In this document: in pieces, positions 33,730-44,199 of the stretch | Layout of the letters: every line of letters starts with the position of its first letter | Numbering within the stretch: the first letter of the stretch is position 1 | From: Monocercomonoides exilis | Lineage: Eukaryota; Preaxostyla; Oxymonadida; Polymastigidae | Reading direction: 5' to 3' | Assembly (NCBI GenBank): GCA_001643675.2 | Contig: LSRY02000063.1 | Coordinates: 1-64,000, forward strand | DNA: 64,000 nt | The notes under the pieces: model-generated | The model's input: only the letters and a program-made list of their open reading frames with translations | Databases searched by the model: none | What the model was told of the DNA's origin: nothing | Position numbers and translations under genes: made by a program

Positions 33730-35336
33730 ATGCAGGGAATGAATGCCTGCCAAAAATTTGGTGGTTTGTGATCATAGTTATTTTCAGGATCATGATGATG
33801 GCGTTTCTTTCCTTTTTTCTTTGTTTTTGAAGAATTGTTATCCGAGCTGGAAAATTGCGATGAAGACGTACAAAAACAGAAGATTGAAGAAATGATTGGG
33901 GCAATGGACGACATGGACAGAGAAGAACTCAATTCTGTTTTAATGAAAGAGCTATTCAACAAAATCAACAAAATGATGGAGGAAGAGAAAATATCAATTG
34001 GAAATTCAATTTTGCTGTTGAAGTCCGTGGGATATTGCAGAGTGTTGAAATATTTATATAGCACGCGCTTTGATGAATCTTTGTTGCGCGAACGATTCGA
34101 GAAGATGATAAATGATGAAAATGAGAAGAAAAAGGAAGAAAAGGATGAAAAGCTTCTTGATGATCTTTGCGAATGCTTTCTTTTGCTTCATGAGAATATT
34201 TCAAGAGAATTTGCTTCAATATGTGCCCGTTATCTTCTGAAAGTTGCACTGAAGAGAGAAGAAAGCGATGATATTCAAAGTGAAGTGGAAATGGCTTTGC
34301 TTACGTTGAGCAAAATTGACTTTGAAGTTGTTTGGATTTGACTTTTTTTTGATTTTTTTTGATTTTTTTTGATTTTTTTTGATTTTTTTTGATTTTTTTT
34401 GATTTTTTTTGATTTTTTTGATTTTTTTTGATTTTTTTTGATTTTTTTGATTTTTTTGATTTTTTTTGATTTTTTTGATTTTTTTGATTTTTTTTGATTT
34501 TTTTTGATTTTTTTGATTTTTTTTGATTTTTTTTGATTTTTTTTGATTTTTTTTGTTATGATATATTTTGATAGAACGTTGAAAAAGAGCTGTATTTGAA
34601 GGAAATCAAAGAAATCATCAAATATCAGAAAGAACATCATAACCTGACACGACTTGCTTATCAGTCTGCTTGGCAATTTTTTTTACACAGATTAGTGAGT
34701 GATGGAAGCTTGGAGGAAGAGATTGAGAATGAGCTGGATTTTGTGAAAGAGGCAACAAGAGAATTGGAAGAGCTTTCAAATGGAGTGGATTGGAAGAAAA
34801 AAGAAAAGACGAAAAAGGAAAAGGAAAACATTTTCGTGATTGAAAGATGGTGCGATGCAATTAATAAATTGATAGATGTTGAACGAAGTTTAAATGTGGA
34901 AGAGTACATAAAGCTGATTCGTTGCCTTGTGGCTCTGTGCAGAGCAGCAAGAGGGAACGAACAGGAAATAATGGAAGGATGCATGAATGCTTTTCAATTT
35001 ATGTCATTCTCTGAAACTGTTGGTGTTGGCGTATTTTTGAAGGAAGGAGTTGTTGATCTGGTTTCAGAGGAAATGAAAGGGCAAACATGGAAAGACTTTT
35101 CGGTTTCATATTGCTTGCGATTTTTTGAAAGGCTTTCAAATGGATTGAAAAGAAAGACAGACTATGAAGACAAAGAAAAAGAAAGGAAGGAGACGAAAAG
35201 ACGGATGTTTGAGAAGATGGAAGAAGAAGGATACGAAGGTTTCATTACAAGCGCTTACGAAATTATCCCTTTCATGAACGAAAGCTATTTTTCTCATTTG
35301 CCTTTTCTTATTGAAGATTATGTTGTAAATTTGTAA
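33730..35336 (+). CDS. Uncharacterised paralogous family protein, copy B
   Basis: The model has three exons: 33730-33760 (MQGMNACQKF), 33833-34326 and 34575-35336 (TAA stop). Together they give 1287 bases in frame, 428 residues. The second and third exons are well supported by alignment with copy A on the opposite strand, including the conserved intron position after DFE. The tiny first exon rests only on correct phase, an upstream stop and a GT-AG intron of 72 bp, and is less sure. Conserved blocks include EEEKISIGNSILLLKSVGYC, KEIIKYQKEHHNLTRLAYQ and KEATRELEELSNGVDWKK. The protein is predicted to be soluble and all-helical, with no signal peptide or membrane span. Function is unknown. Confidence 0.75.
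34341..34556. repeat. Intronic microsatellite (ttttttttga)n
   Basis: About 215 bases of tandem T7-8-GA units occupy nearly all of the 248-bp second intron of copy B (34327-34574). Unit length alternates between 9 and 10 bases. The array reaches almost to the acceptor, so the polypyrimidine tract is itself the repeat. Confidence 0.95.
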
Positions 35337-36183
35337 AAAAAAAAAAAAAAAAGAATAAGAGATTTTATTGTTATTATAATAAATATTATTATTTGCAATT
35401 GCAAGTCAACATTTTTCTTTTTGAATCATTTCACAATTTGGCAAACACTCTTTTGTGACTTTCACAAAAATCGATGGATTTTGTATCCTCATTCATTTTT
35501 TGCAAGAAATATAAAACAGATTTTCATTGAAAGCACTTTGCCAGAATTAATATTATGTTTGTTAATAAATTCGAAAATACAGATCTTTTTGGCTGTGTCA
35601 ATCGAAGCAAAGAAACAAAAGTTTTATTTGATTCTCAAAAAAGAGAAAAGAATGAATATCGAAAGATAATCCAACATTCTAATTATTTCTATGATTTCAA
35701 AATTAATATTTGTCAAATCTTTTGTTCAATTGCATTTTGCATATTTTCACAGTTTCATGTTGAGTCGAATTGTCTGCCATTTGCGAAGAAGGGACTTGAC
35801 TTATCAGCAAACATCGATCTGAAAAAACTACAATTACATTTGTTCTAAATTGTTTTCCTCCAAAAACATGAATTCGTTTAATCAAAAAAGGAAGGGCTTC
35901 ATTTTTTCATTTTCGGTGTAAGTTGAAGACTTTTTCAATAAGCAAAGATTTTATATAATATCTTGCTTTTTATTGAATTTTCTAATGCAAATTGTTAAAC
36001 ATCTTGCATTTAATTTTTTCAAAACAAATGAAAACGAAATCAAAAAGCACTTAATTTTAGTGACATTTCATATTAAAGATAAGAAAAAATACATCCAAAA
36101 GCAATTGTTAAAATATAAAAAAAGATCCATTAAAGATCTTCACTTATTTGTACATTAACTTCAAGCAAAAACGGCAAATTGTA
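35337..36183. other. AT-rich intergenic DNA
   Basis: A 15-base A run follows the stop of copy B and then generic AT-rich DNA. Two overlapping frames of 82 and 97 codons (35421-35669, 35555-35848) have no recognisable features and are not called. Confidence 0.5.
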
Positions 36184-36669
36184 TTATCTTGGAAAGTTTG
36201 GCGGAGGAAGTCGTTTGGGAATTGGAGGGGGGCGATTTTTCGGAATTGGAGGAGGCCCTGCCTTTGGAAGTGGAGGTGGCATTTTTGGATGTCCAATAGG
36301 TTGCTTTGGAGCTGAGCTTGGTGATGAAGCAATTGGTGGAGGTCCGCGATATGATGCAGGCGATGGTGAAGTTGAAGGTTGATGCATTGCAGGTGACGGA
36401 ATTGGTGAATTGCTTGCAACTGGAGGTGTCCTTTGAGGAAATGGATCTGGAGAAGCTTGAGGAAATGAAGGAACTGTTGAAGCAGTTGGTGCATTAACAA
36501 GAGGATATCCTGGTGGATAAGAACATATTCTCATTCCGCTAGGAAGCCCTGAACGAAAAACTTTTTCTGGGATTGGTGTTGAAGGCATCGTCAAAGGAAC
36601 AAGACCAATATTAAAGGTCCAACGACCACTTTGTGGAGTGTCTACAGTATTTTTAAATCCAGTGGCCAT
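36184..36669 (-). CDS. Proline-rich protein of unknown function
   Basis: A 161-residue frame starts at the ATG at 36669 and ends with TAA. The first 45 residues are ordinary (MATGFKNTVDTPQSGRWTFN...). From about residue 55 the protein is dominated by Pro, Ser and Ala. A C-terminal run of PPP-containing repeats (MPPPLPKAGPPPIPKNRPPP) resembles profilin- or SH3/WW-binding tracts. There is no signal peptide or membrane span. A role as an actin-cytoskeleton adaptor is conceivable from composition alone. The strong proline bias and clean start support a real gene, but it is unrecognised. Confidence 0.55.
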   Translation of the reverse strand: MATGFKNTVDTPQSGRWTFNIGLVPLTMPSTPIPEKVFRSGLPSGMRICSYPPGYPLVNAPTASTVPSFPQASPDPFPQRTPPVASNSPIPSPAMHQPSTSPSPASYRGPPPIASSPSSAPKQPIGHPKMPPPLPKAGPPPIPKNRPPPIPKRLPPPNFPR

Positions 36670-38415
36670 CAATCAGAATATCTTTTTATGATTGAAATAA
36701 AAAAAAATAACCTTTTGTATGATCTGTAACCTAAATATTTTTTGGAAAACTGTGTTCAGGAATTTTTTCACAACATTTGGAATACTGAAAATTGCTACTC
36801 AATTTAAAAAAATAAAAATAAAAATAAAAAAAAAACCTGAACAATAATTCATATTTTTATCTTTCAACACAAAAAATGTTTTTTCCTATCTCCAAAACTT
36901 TGAAGTTTTTGATAATTTTTTGAATAAAAATGTCTTGATTAAAGACCCAACATGTTTAAAGGGGGAAGCATTCGAAAATTAAAAAGTTGATATTGCATAT
37001 TTTCTTTATCGATTTTTGAGGAAATTAAAGAAAAAAAATGAGCTTTTCTTTTTTTCTTTTTTTTTCGTAATATTCTCCTTCAGAATCTAAGATTTGTTAA
37101 GTCTAATCAATTGTTTTTCATCTATTAATTTGATTTCAGATGATAATGATAAGTAAAATGAAGAAGGTGAAGAAGAAGAGGCTGAGGATATGCAGATGAA
37201 GGTCAAAAAGCAGCACTTTTCATTTACTCTGTCAGATTGATTTTTAATAAAAAATGTTGCAGTTAAAAGAGCTGATGGCGGCAACAGATATGATAAGCTA
37301 AATGAGAACAAAAGATCAAATAAGTGCCCTCATAATGATGCACCACTAAATATAATGTGATTTCTGAGGTATGCGAATCTTCGAACTGATATATATGAAG
37401 AAGATCTTGACTTTGTTTTTGGTGAATGTGAGGCAACAAGATACAATGCTTCATCAATTAGCTGCAAAAGAATCCAACGCAATTGGTGAATATAAGGCGC
37501 ATGAGAGCAATGGTTGCTGATATGATATTCGTAATGTCTTTGGGACTGATGGAACTTCTTTTGTATGACTTATCCTGATAATCCACTTGCAGGTGTTAAA
37601 TATCTATGTATCAATTGATGTTGTTTCTCCTTTTATTACGAAAGATCAGATAATTTTTCATAAGGATATAACCTTTTAAGTATATTGCTCTTTCTTGCAA
37701 TTGATTAAAAAAATAGGATTATCGGTTATTGTATTCATACGATAAAAAAGCAATTCTTTCAATGTTCCACATCCAATCAAAAATTAATAAAAGTAAAATG
37801 GCCATTACTGAACAAAGAATTCAACAAATTTATTAAAAAGTTTGCATCTGTCATTGCAACGAGCATTCAAAGAATTTAAATTTTTAATTTACTGCAAGAG
37901 AGTTTCATCAAAATAAATCTTGAGACAATCCATTTCTTGATCGCAAACGCAATTTTCACAATTAAATAGCTAAATGTTATTCTTCTGCAACTTTGTTTAT
38001 TTTTGTCATTGGATGGTTAATGCATTTGTTCGATTAATCCTTTTTTGTTAGCAAGTTTTCATTTCTTTCATCTTCAATAAGACATCACTTCATAGTAATT
38101 TATTAAAAAAATTCCCAAGGAAACAAGATTTTACGGTAATTTCCATATTTGTATTTTCTTTTATGCATTCGTCATTAATGTTTGAAAAAAAATAAATTCA
38201 CGTGAATCAATTCAATAATTCAAGATTTTTCTCTAAATCCAACAAATTAATTTTGTACTTTCAAAATTTATAAAATTTATAAAAGAATAATAAAAATAGA
38301 ATTAGATTATATAATAATTTTAAAAGAGATTGTCACTGAAATTACTATTTATTTAATTCAAATAGTTTTTTTCCAACAGAAATAAAAAAAAAAAAGACCA
38401 AACATTGAATAAATT
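36670..38415. other. Long AT-rich intergenic stretch with possible decayed coding DNA
   Basis: No intact gene is seen. Around 37140-37600 the sequence is less biased and contains acidic and mixed-composition fragments interrupted by stops (for example EEGEEEEAED near 37156). This could be a decayed gene; no family was recognised. The remainder is A/T runs. Confidence 0.4.
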
Positions 38416-39810
38416 TTAAGAACTCGAAACCCAAATTTGGGGCTGGCCTTTGTAAATCTTGACGCTCAGGCCATGTTCAGAAACAGTTTGAGTTGCTCCT
38501 GAATACAGCTCCCTCACTTTTTCTCCTTGTTTGAACGGCAAGTATGTAACATTTCGAGAGATGATGTCATCGTACTTGTTGGTTGTGCACACCAATGTCT
38601 TTCCGCGAGAAAAAGCATAAAAAACATCATCAACGTAACGTTCAACATGAGACTCCTTTGGACTGATTTTCTGCCTCTGCTTAGAAGCCACAGAAATGAA
38701 ACGGTACAATTCGTGGTTCTTGTTCCATCCGGCTTTCCACATCGGCTCTCTGTTATTTGGATCGTCTCCTCCGTTGAATCCTTGCTCGGTTCCATAATAA
38801 ATCAGCGGAATAGACCCGCCAAGAATGTTGAACGCCAATGCATTTTTAAGAGACTTCCAGTCTCCGTTTATGTTAAGCCAGCGTTTGTTGTCGTGGTTGT
38901 CGATAAAACCACCGAGCAGTGACACATCAACTCCAGCATTTGCATATTCATTAAAGCGCTGGCGTAATTGATAGCATGACTGCCCATACGCATAGACATT
39001 CATCAAAGTATAGTACATTGGATATGAAAGCTGTCCTGGCATAATTCTCGTGTAGCCTTTTAGATAATCAACATTTCCATCAAATACCTCTCCCAGCATA
39101 TAAACATTTGGCACGCTTTTCACAAGTTCTGCCCAAAAATCTTTTGGTACGTGCTTTATTGTGTCAATTCGAATTCCGTCTAATGAATATTCATTGATGA
39201 TCCATTTGCACCATCTTATCAATTCATCCCTCACCCAAGGATTTTCATGTTTCAAATCGGGCATATTTGATAATCTGCAATTTTCAACTTCCCATTGATT
39301 GTCCCAGTGGTATATGTCGCATTTATCATGGTAGTGTTCAGGCTTGTTGAAGGGGCTAATTTTTGAAACATCATCTCCAACAGCTACATGATTAAAAACT
39401 AAATCGACCATCACCCAAATATCCTTTTGTTTGCATGCATTCACAAGGTGCTTCAAAGAGCTTGAATTTCCAAAATGTGTATTCAATGCGTAAAAGTCTG
39501 TTGCGGCATATCCATGGTAATTTTTTGGAGGATTTGCAACAATGGGAGATATCCAAATGGCGTTTGCTCCGAGATCTTTAATGTAATCGAGATGCTTTTC
39601 AATTCCTTCCCATGTTCCTCCGCAATAATCGTGGAGATCACAAGAAACACTTTGATTGTTTGACAGAGAGAATCTATCTGTTATTATTTGATAAATAATT
39701 CTTGATTTCCATTCCTCATTTGTTTTTCCAAAAGTTATCTTTTTTGACGTGCTATTCATGTGCAGAAGGAGAGCCACAAATAGCATTAAATTATTCCCAA
39801 CAAAAATCAT
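38416..39810 (-). CDS. Secreted GH13 alpha-amylase
   Basis: Single-exon frame of 464 residues with an N-terminal hydrophobic signal segment (residues 1-19). It hydrolyses alpha-1,4-glucan, probably outside the cell or in digestive vacuoles. All four classical GH13 regions are present: region I VMVDLVFNHV (about 133-142), region II DGIRIDTIKH with the nucleophile Asp216, region III MLGEVFDG with the acid/base Glu241, and region IV FIDNHD with the transition-state-stabilising Asp307. The overall layout (ITDRFSLSN..., CDLHDYCGGTWEGI near the N-terminus) is that of TAKA-type fungal/protist amylases, and the length is close to theirs. It ends with TAA. A hAT element is inserted 123 bases upstream of its ATG, which may have replaced or disturbed its promoter. 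Confidence 0.95.
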   Translation of the reverse strand: MIFVGNNLMLFVALLLHMNSTSKKITFGKTNEEWKSRIIYQIITDRFSLSNNQSVSCDLHDYCGGTWEGIEKHLDYIKDLGANAIWISPIVANPPKNYHGYAATDFYALNTHFGNSSSLKHLVNACKQKDIWVMVDLVFNHVAVGDDVSKISPFNKPEHYHDKCDIYHWDNQWEVENCRLSNMPDLKHENPWVRDELIRWCKWIINEYSLDGIRIDTIKHVPKDFWAELVKSVPNVYMLGEVFDGNVDYLKGYTRIMPGQLSYPMYYTLMNVYAYGQSCYQLRQRFNEYANAGVDVSLLGGFIDNHDNKRWLNINGDWKSLKNALAFNILGGSIPLIYYGTEQGFNGGDDPNNREPMWKAGWNKNHELYRFISVASKQRQKISPKESHVERYVDDVFYAFSRGKTLVCTTNKYDDIISRNVTYLPFKQGEKVRELYSGATQTVSEHGLSVKIYKGQPQIWVSSS

Positions 39811-40282
39811 TTTTCCTATGCAATTTGAAATTTTTTATAATACTCTTGATCATAAAATCCAATTTCTCTTGACAAACAAAAATATGTTTTAATGAATGAA
39901 AAAATAAAAGAGAAATGCCACAGAAGTCATTGATTTAACTAAACCTTTGCGACAGACCGACATTTTCCAAAATGTTCGACAAGTCGACCGACAATGCAAA
40001 AATATTTCTGTAACAATTGAATTTATTTTCATTTTTTTTATTCGTTTTTTCTTTTCATGGTATCAAAATTTTTTGATTAATAAATAGAAAAACAAACAAA
40101 TCAACGATTATCTTTTTTTTGATGGAAATGACTAATTTTTAACATTTTGCTAATATGAATTTGATTTTTCATGGTTTCGAAATTAAAAAATTATCATTAG
40201 TCCATAAAAAATAACTTATTATCCTTTTTAACAAAAGATTTTCTATTTTTCATTTGTTTCAAAAATTCATTTTTTCGACAAT

Positions 40283-40333
40283 GATCAGTCGGTCGAATAG
40301 ATCAGTCAGTCGAACAGATCAGTCGGTCGAACG
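40283..40333. promoter_or_regulatory. Three 17-bp subterminal repeats, probable transposase-binding sites
   Basis: GATCAGTCGGTCGA-type units start at 40283, 40300 and 40317 with exact 17-base spacing. They lie between the left terminal repeat and the transposase start. El2 has the same arrangement at 52534, 52552 and 52570 in a more diverged form. Position and repetition match the transposase-binding arrays known in hAT elements. They may also form part of the transposase promoter. Confidence 0.65.
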
Positions 40334-40359
40334 GAAAAATTGATTATTTGATAGATATC

Positions 40360-43300
40360 ATGATACAATTAACAACATATGAGGATTTTTTAAGAAGCTT
40401 GCCTTTGGAATTACAAAACAGTGCAAAATCAAAAGAAATCGTTTGAATTTAACATAATTCAAGTTTTGACAGAAACTTTTTCATTTCTTTTTTTTTCAAA
40501 AGAGTGCTGTATTAAGCAAAAAAATAGAAGAGCTGAAAAAATGTGATTGTTCATTTGTTGAGTTGGAATGTTCAAAATCAACAAATTTTGGAAAATGTTT
40601 GATTTTTTCAAGTTTTGATCAAAAATTATATCATTTCATTTGTTTTGATTATTATCCAGTTTACAGGCATCCTAATAACACTGGAGAAGATATAGGAAAA
40701 GTTCACTTTGAAATTCAAAAAAATTCAGTTTGGATAGCTAATACGCCTGTGAAAAATGATGGAACATTGAAAAAAGATGGACATATTTATTATTTGTGTC
40801 CAAACAGCAAAGAAGGAGTTAATTGTGGAGTTTCCGGAAGAAAAGGATGTGATCGAATAATTAATCATCAATGTCCCCTTATGACAAATTCATCAATCGT
40901 CAAATTTATGAAACAGAATCATCCTCTCAAACAAGCAACTTATTACTCAAACAAAAAAGAAGTTCCATTTCATTTTCAATATGATTTATTGAAAAAACAA
41001 TTTTTGAGGTTAATTGGACATTGTAACATTGCATTTTTGTCCGCTTATTCATCTGAGTTAAACAGTTTCATTTCTTCTCTTATACAGATTTCTCAACAAA
41101 ATCCATCATTTTCTCCAGAAACCATATTTCCAACATTGAATTACAGAAAACTATCAGCAATAATACATGACGAAGTGGAAGGTGCAATTAAAGAAAGGGA
41201 TGCTGCAATTTTCAATTCTTCAGTCGGTATTATGATTGACGGTGGAGTTATCGCGGGCAAAAAGTACACAGCTGTTACTGTGGTTCCGTTGAATCCAGGT
41301 GCAAAGCCAATGTTTTATAAATTAGTAAAAGCGTACTACACTTCCTTTGATTATTCGCAACTTGCAGTCAAAATTATGACCGAAATAAAAGATTTACACG
41401 GAGAAGTTCGGTGTTTTTGCACAGACGGCTTGCTTCCTCAGAAGCTTGCAATTCAGAGCCTTTCAGAAGAAACCACAACAGCAAAATCTTTGTCATTTTT
41501 CAAAGGAACACCACCAATTTTTATTTATTGTTGCAACCATTTATTAAACTTAGTTGTTTCTCATTTTTTCAACAACAACGAATTCTTTCGAACACAGAAA
41601 GATGCAATTATTTCATTTACGAAACAAGCGAAGGTGATTTCCCGAAGGCAACCCTCAACACCAAAATGCCCTTCATTCATTGAAACAAGATGGCTTTGCA
41701 TTTTTGATATTTGTTTTTTTATTAGAAAACATTTTCATGATGATATTTTTTCTGAATTACAGGAATTGATTTTTTTCGAAAATGTGATCAAATGTGAACT
41801 ACTATTATTTCCCTTAAGAGAACTTCAGTTACAGTTCGAAAAAGATGAAACGAAGTTAGGAGATGTATTCCCTCTGCTGGTGAAAGCATTTGCTCGCTTC
41901 TCATGGATGCAGGACCTTGAAGAATTCTCAGAAGAAAACTGGCAATCTGGTTTATGTGATATTATAATCCTTTTGTTTAATTTTTTTTGCAGGCGATAGG
42001 GGAAACCTGATCTCTTTGGCCTTTTCATTGACTCCTGGAGGGAGAAATAACTATCAAATGGGTTCTTTTTCTGAGTCTTACAACCAAGAATTGAAAAGGC
42101 TGAAAGCGAAATACGAACTTGTTTTTCGTCGTGAATCATTGGATCAAACAACGAAACACTCTGAATCAAAAACAAATCAACAAAACTTGATTCAAAAAAC
42201 TTCTGAAAAAAGGAATCCATTTTACACATTTGAGCAATCAAAACATATGCCATCCGCTTCTATTTCGTCTTCGTCCTTCGAATCCTTTTTCGATTCCTCC
42301 CCTTCGTCTTCATCTTTTTCTGATTCTTCATCAAGTTCGCCTTCAAATTCTTCATCGTGTTCTCCTTCAAATTCAACATCATATTCATCTATGAACGTAG
42401 GACAAATTTCATCAAATCAAGTTATCGATTATGATCCGAGAACTTTTATCTTCGAAAAACGAAATGACCGAAAAAAAGAATTATTTTCAAAAACCTCAAA
42501 ACAAATCTTTGAGTCCAGAAGTCCAATTGATAGCGATATTTTTCCAAATAAATAGTCATTCGTTTTGCCTTCTTCTTCGTCAACATACTCATCTAACCCT
42601 TTCACAATTGATTCGTTTTATTCAGCACTTCAGTCACTTAATCCATCACTCTATGATAACTCAAATAAAGACTCATCCATCATTCCTCCGTCAAATCAGT
42701 CTTCTTCAGCCAAAGTTTTTGAAAAAAAAGAAAGCTCATTTCCAGGATACTCTCGAATTGTTCAACTTCTTCAAATAATTGAAGAAAACTCTTCAACAAA
42801 ATGTGAAGAATCTTCTTTGAAACATGAGGAGAAAACAGATGAAACAGATGAAGATGAATATGGACTATTGCAAGCCGAAAGCGATTCTGAAGAAGATGAA
42901 TATACTGAAAAATCTGAGACCTCTTCGTCAACAATGAAAGAAAATGTTATTCACAACACTCGATACAAAAGGCGAAAAGAAAATGAAGATTGTTCTGAAG
43001 AAAAAGGAAAAAATGATACGGATGATTTGGATGATGATGAAGAAAAGAAAAATGAAGAATATGAAGATGATATTGTTTTCATCTGTTCAAATGAACAAAT
43101 TGAAATTGGAACTCAAAAAAATTTGGAGCAAAAAGTTAAAGAAACAAGAAACATACAAGAGAAAATTGATATGGACTGGTTCATAAGAATGAAAAGTGGA
43201 TTTCATTGTTATATATCAAAAGTGTTTCTAAACCAAACAGAAAACTTCAAGGAAAAGCTAGAAGCTTTGTATTCGTCATTTCTTCTTGATTGTCATCAAT

Positions 43301-43512
43301 CATATCTGCAAAATAATTTATTTGTGTTGTTTTCAGAAATAAGCAAATCTGGGATATTTCATTCGATATTTTCGAATGTTTGCTTCGCCTTGGTTACTTT
43401 TCCGTGTAGCGAAGCTTCTTGTGAGCGCCTCTTTTCTCGACTTCGACGTATTGTTGGTGATAGAAGACACTCTCTTTCTTTAGAAACTCTCAATAATTTA
43501 CTTTTTCTTTAG
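40360..43512 (+). pseudogene. hAT-family transposase of El1, degenerate
   Basis: Exons 40360-40440, 40503-40596 and 40660 onward are joined by GT-AG introns of 62 and 63 bp, at the same positions as in El2. The body contains the RNase-H-like hAT landmarks: first Asp in MIDGG (41238), second in CFCTDG (41424), and the CxxH block CCNHLLNLV (41529-41555). The C-terminal dimerisation signature is CERLFSRLRRIVGDRRHSL, just before the TAG stop. A Cys/His-rich N-terminal part (DGHIYYLCPNS, SGRKGCD, NHQC) probably binds DNA. Frame is lost after a T run near 41985, and an in-frame TAG lies at 42553. A Ser-rich and an acidic linker separate the catalytic and dimerisation parts. It is not expected to be active as sequenced. 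Confidence 0.85.
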
Positions 43513-44199
43513 CTTTTTTTTTTCATTTTTGTTCAATTAACGTGCTCCTTTGTTATGAATCATATTACGCTTTTAAATAAAAAGCTAAATCTTTTATTGA
43601 AAATTTGACAATTATCACTTTTTGCTTCACATCTCCACTTGTTCATAAACAAACATTTTTTTCTGATGTTGAAGTCGAATTTATTTTTCGATATGATGCA
43701 TTTTCAAACAAAAATTGTGAACATTCTCTTATTTGCTCGTTCACGAACAACATCTTTCTGCAAAAACATATGTTAACAATTTATGACGTCACACGTATGC
43801 TGACTTCCTCAAAAATTTTTCCAAATATCTATCTTCCATCTTCTCTTTAGTAAAACTTTTGATCATTCCAGCAAAAAAAGTTATAATCCTTCAACTGATT
43901 GAATAACTTCTAATTTTCTTAACTTCTCTAATATATTATTTCAAGATGTCTCAGGTTGAACATCTCGTGCGTATTCCATGAATCCGTTTTGCACGCTTCC
44001 GCTTTTATTTTGCTTTAATTTGCTATTTCCTCCAAGCTAATTGCATCTGATACAGTAAGAATTGTCATCCCTTTTGTGAAATGAACAATAAATTCTCTTT
44101 TTTGATCCTTCAAGCTCAATCTTCTTTCAGAATAATGCTGTACACATGATTTCTCAATCTCTTTCATTTAACTTCTTTCAATCTTAATCATATCTGCCC
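43513..44199. other. Non-coding DNA between transposase and cargo in El1
   Basis: AT-rich DNA following the TAG at 43510-43512, with a polyadenylation-like aataaa near 43575. An 81-codon frame at 43605-43850 is unrecognised. This serves as the shared 3' region of the convergent transposase and cargo pseudogene. Confidence 0.5.
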
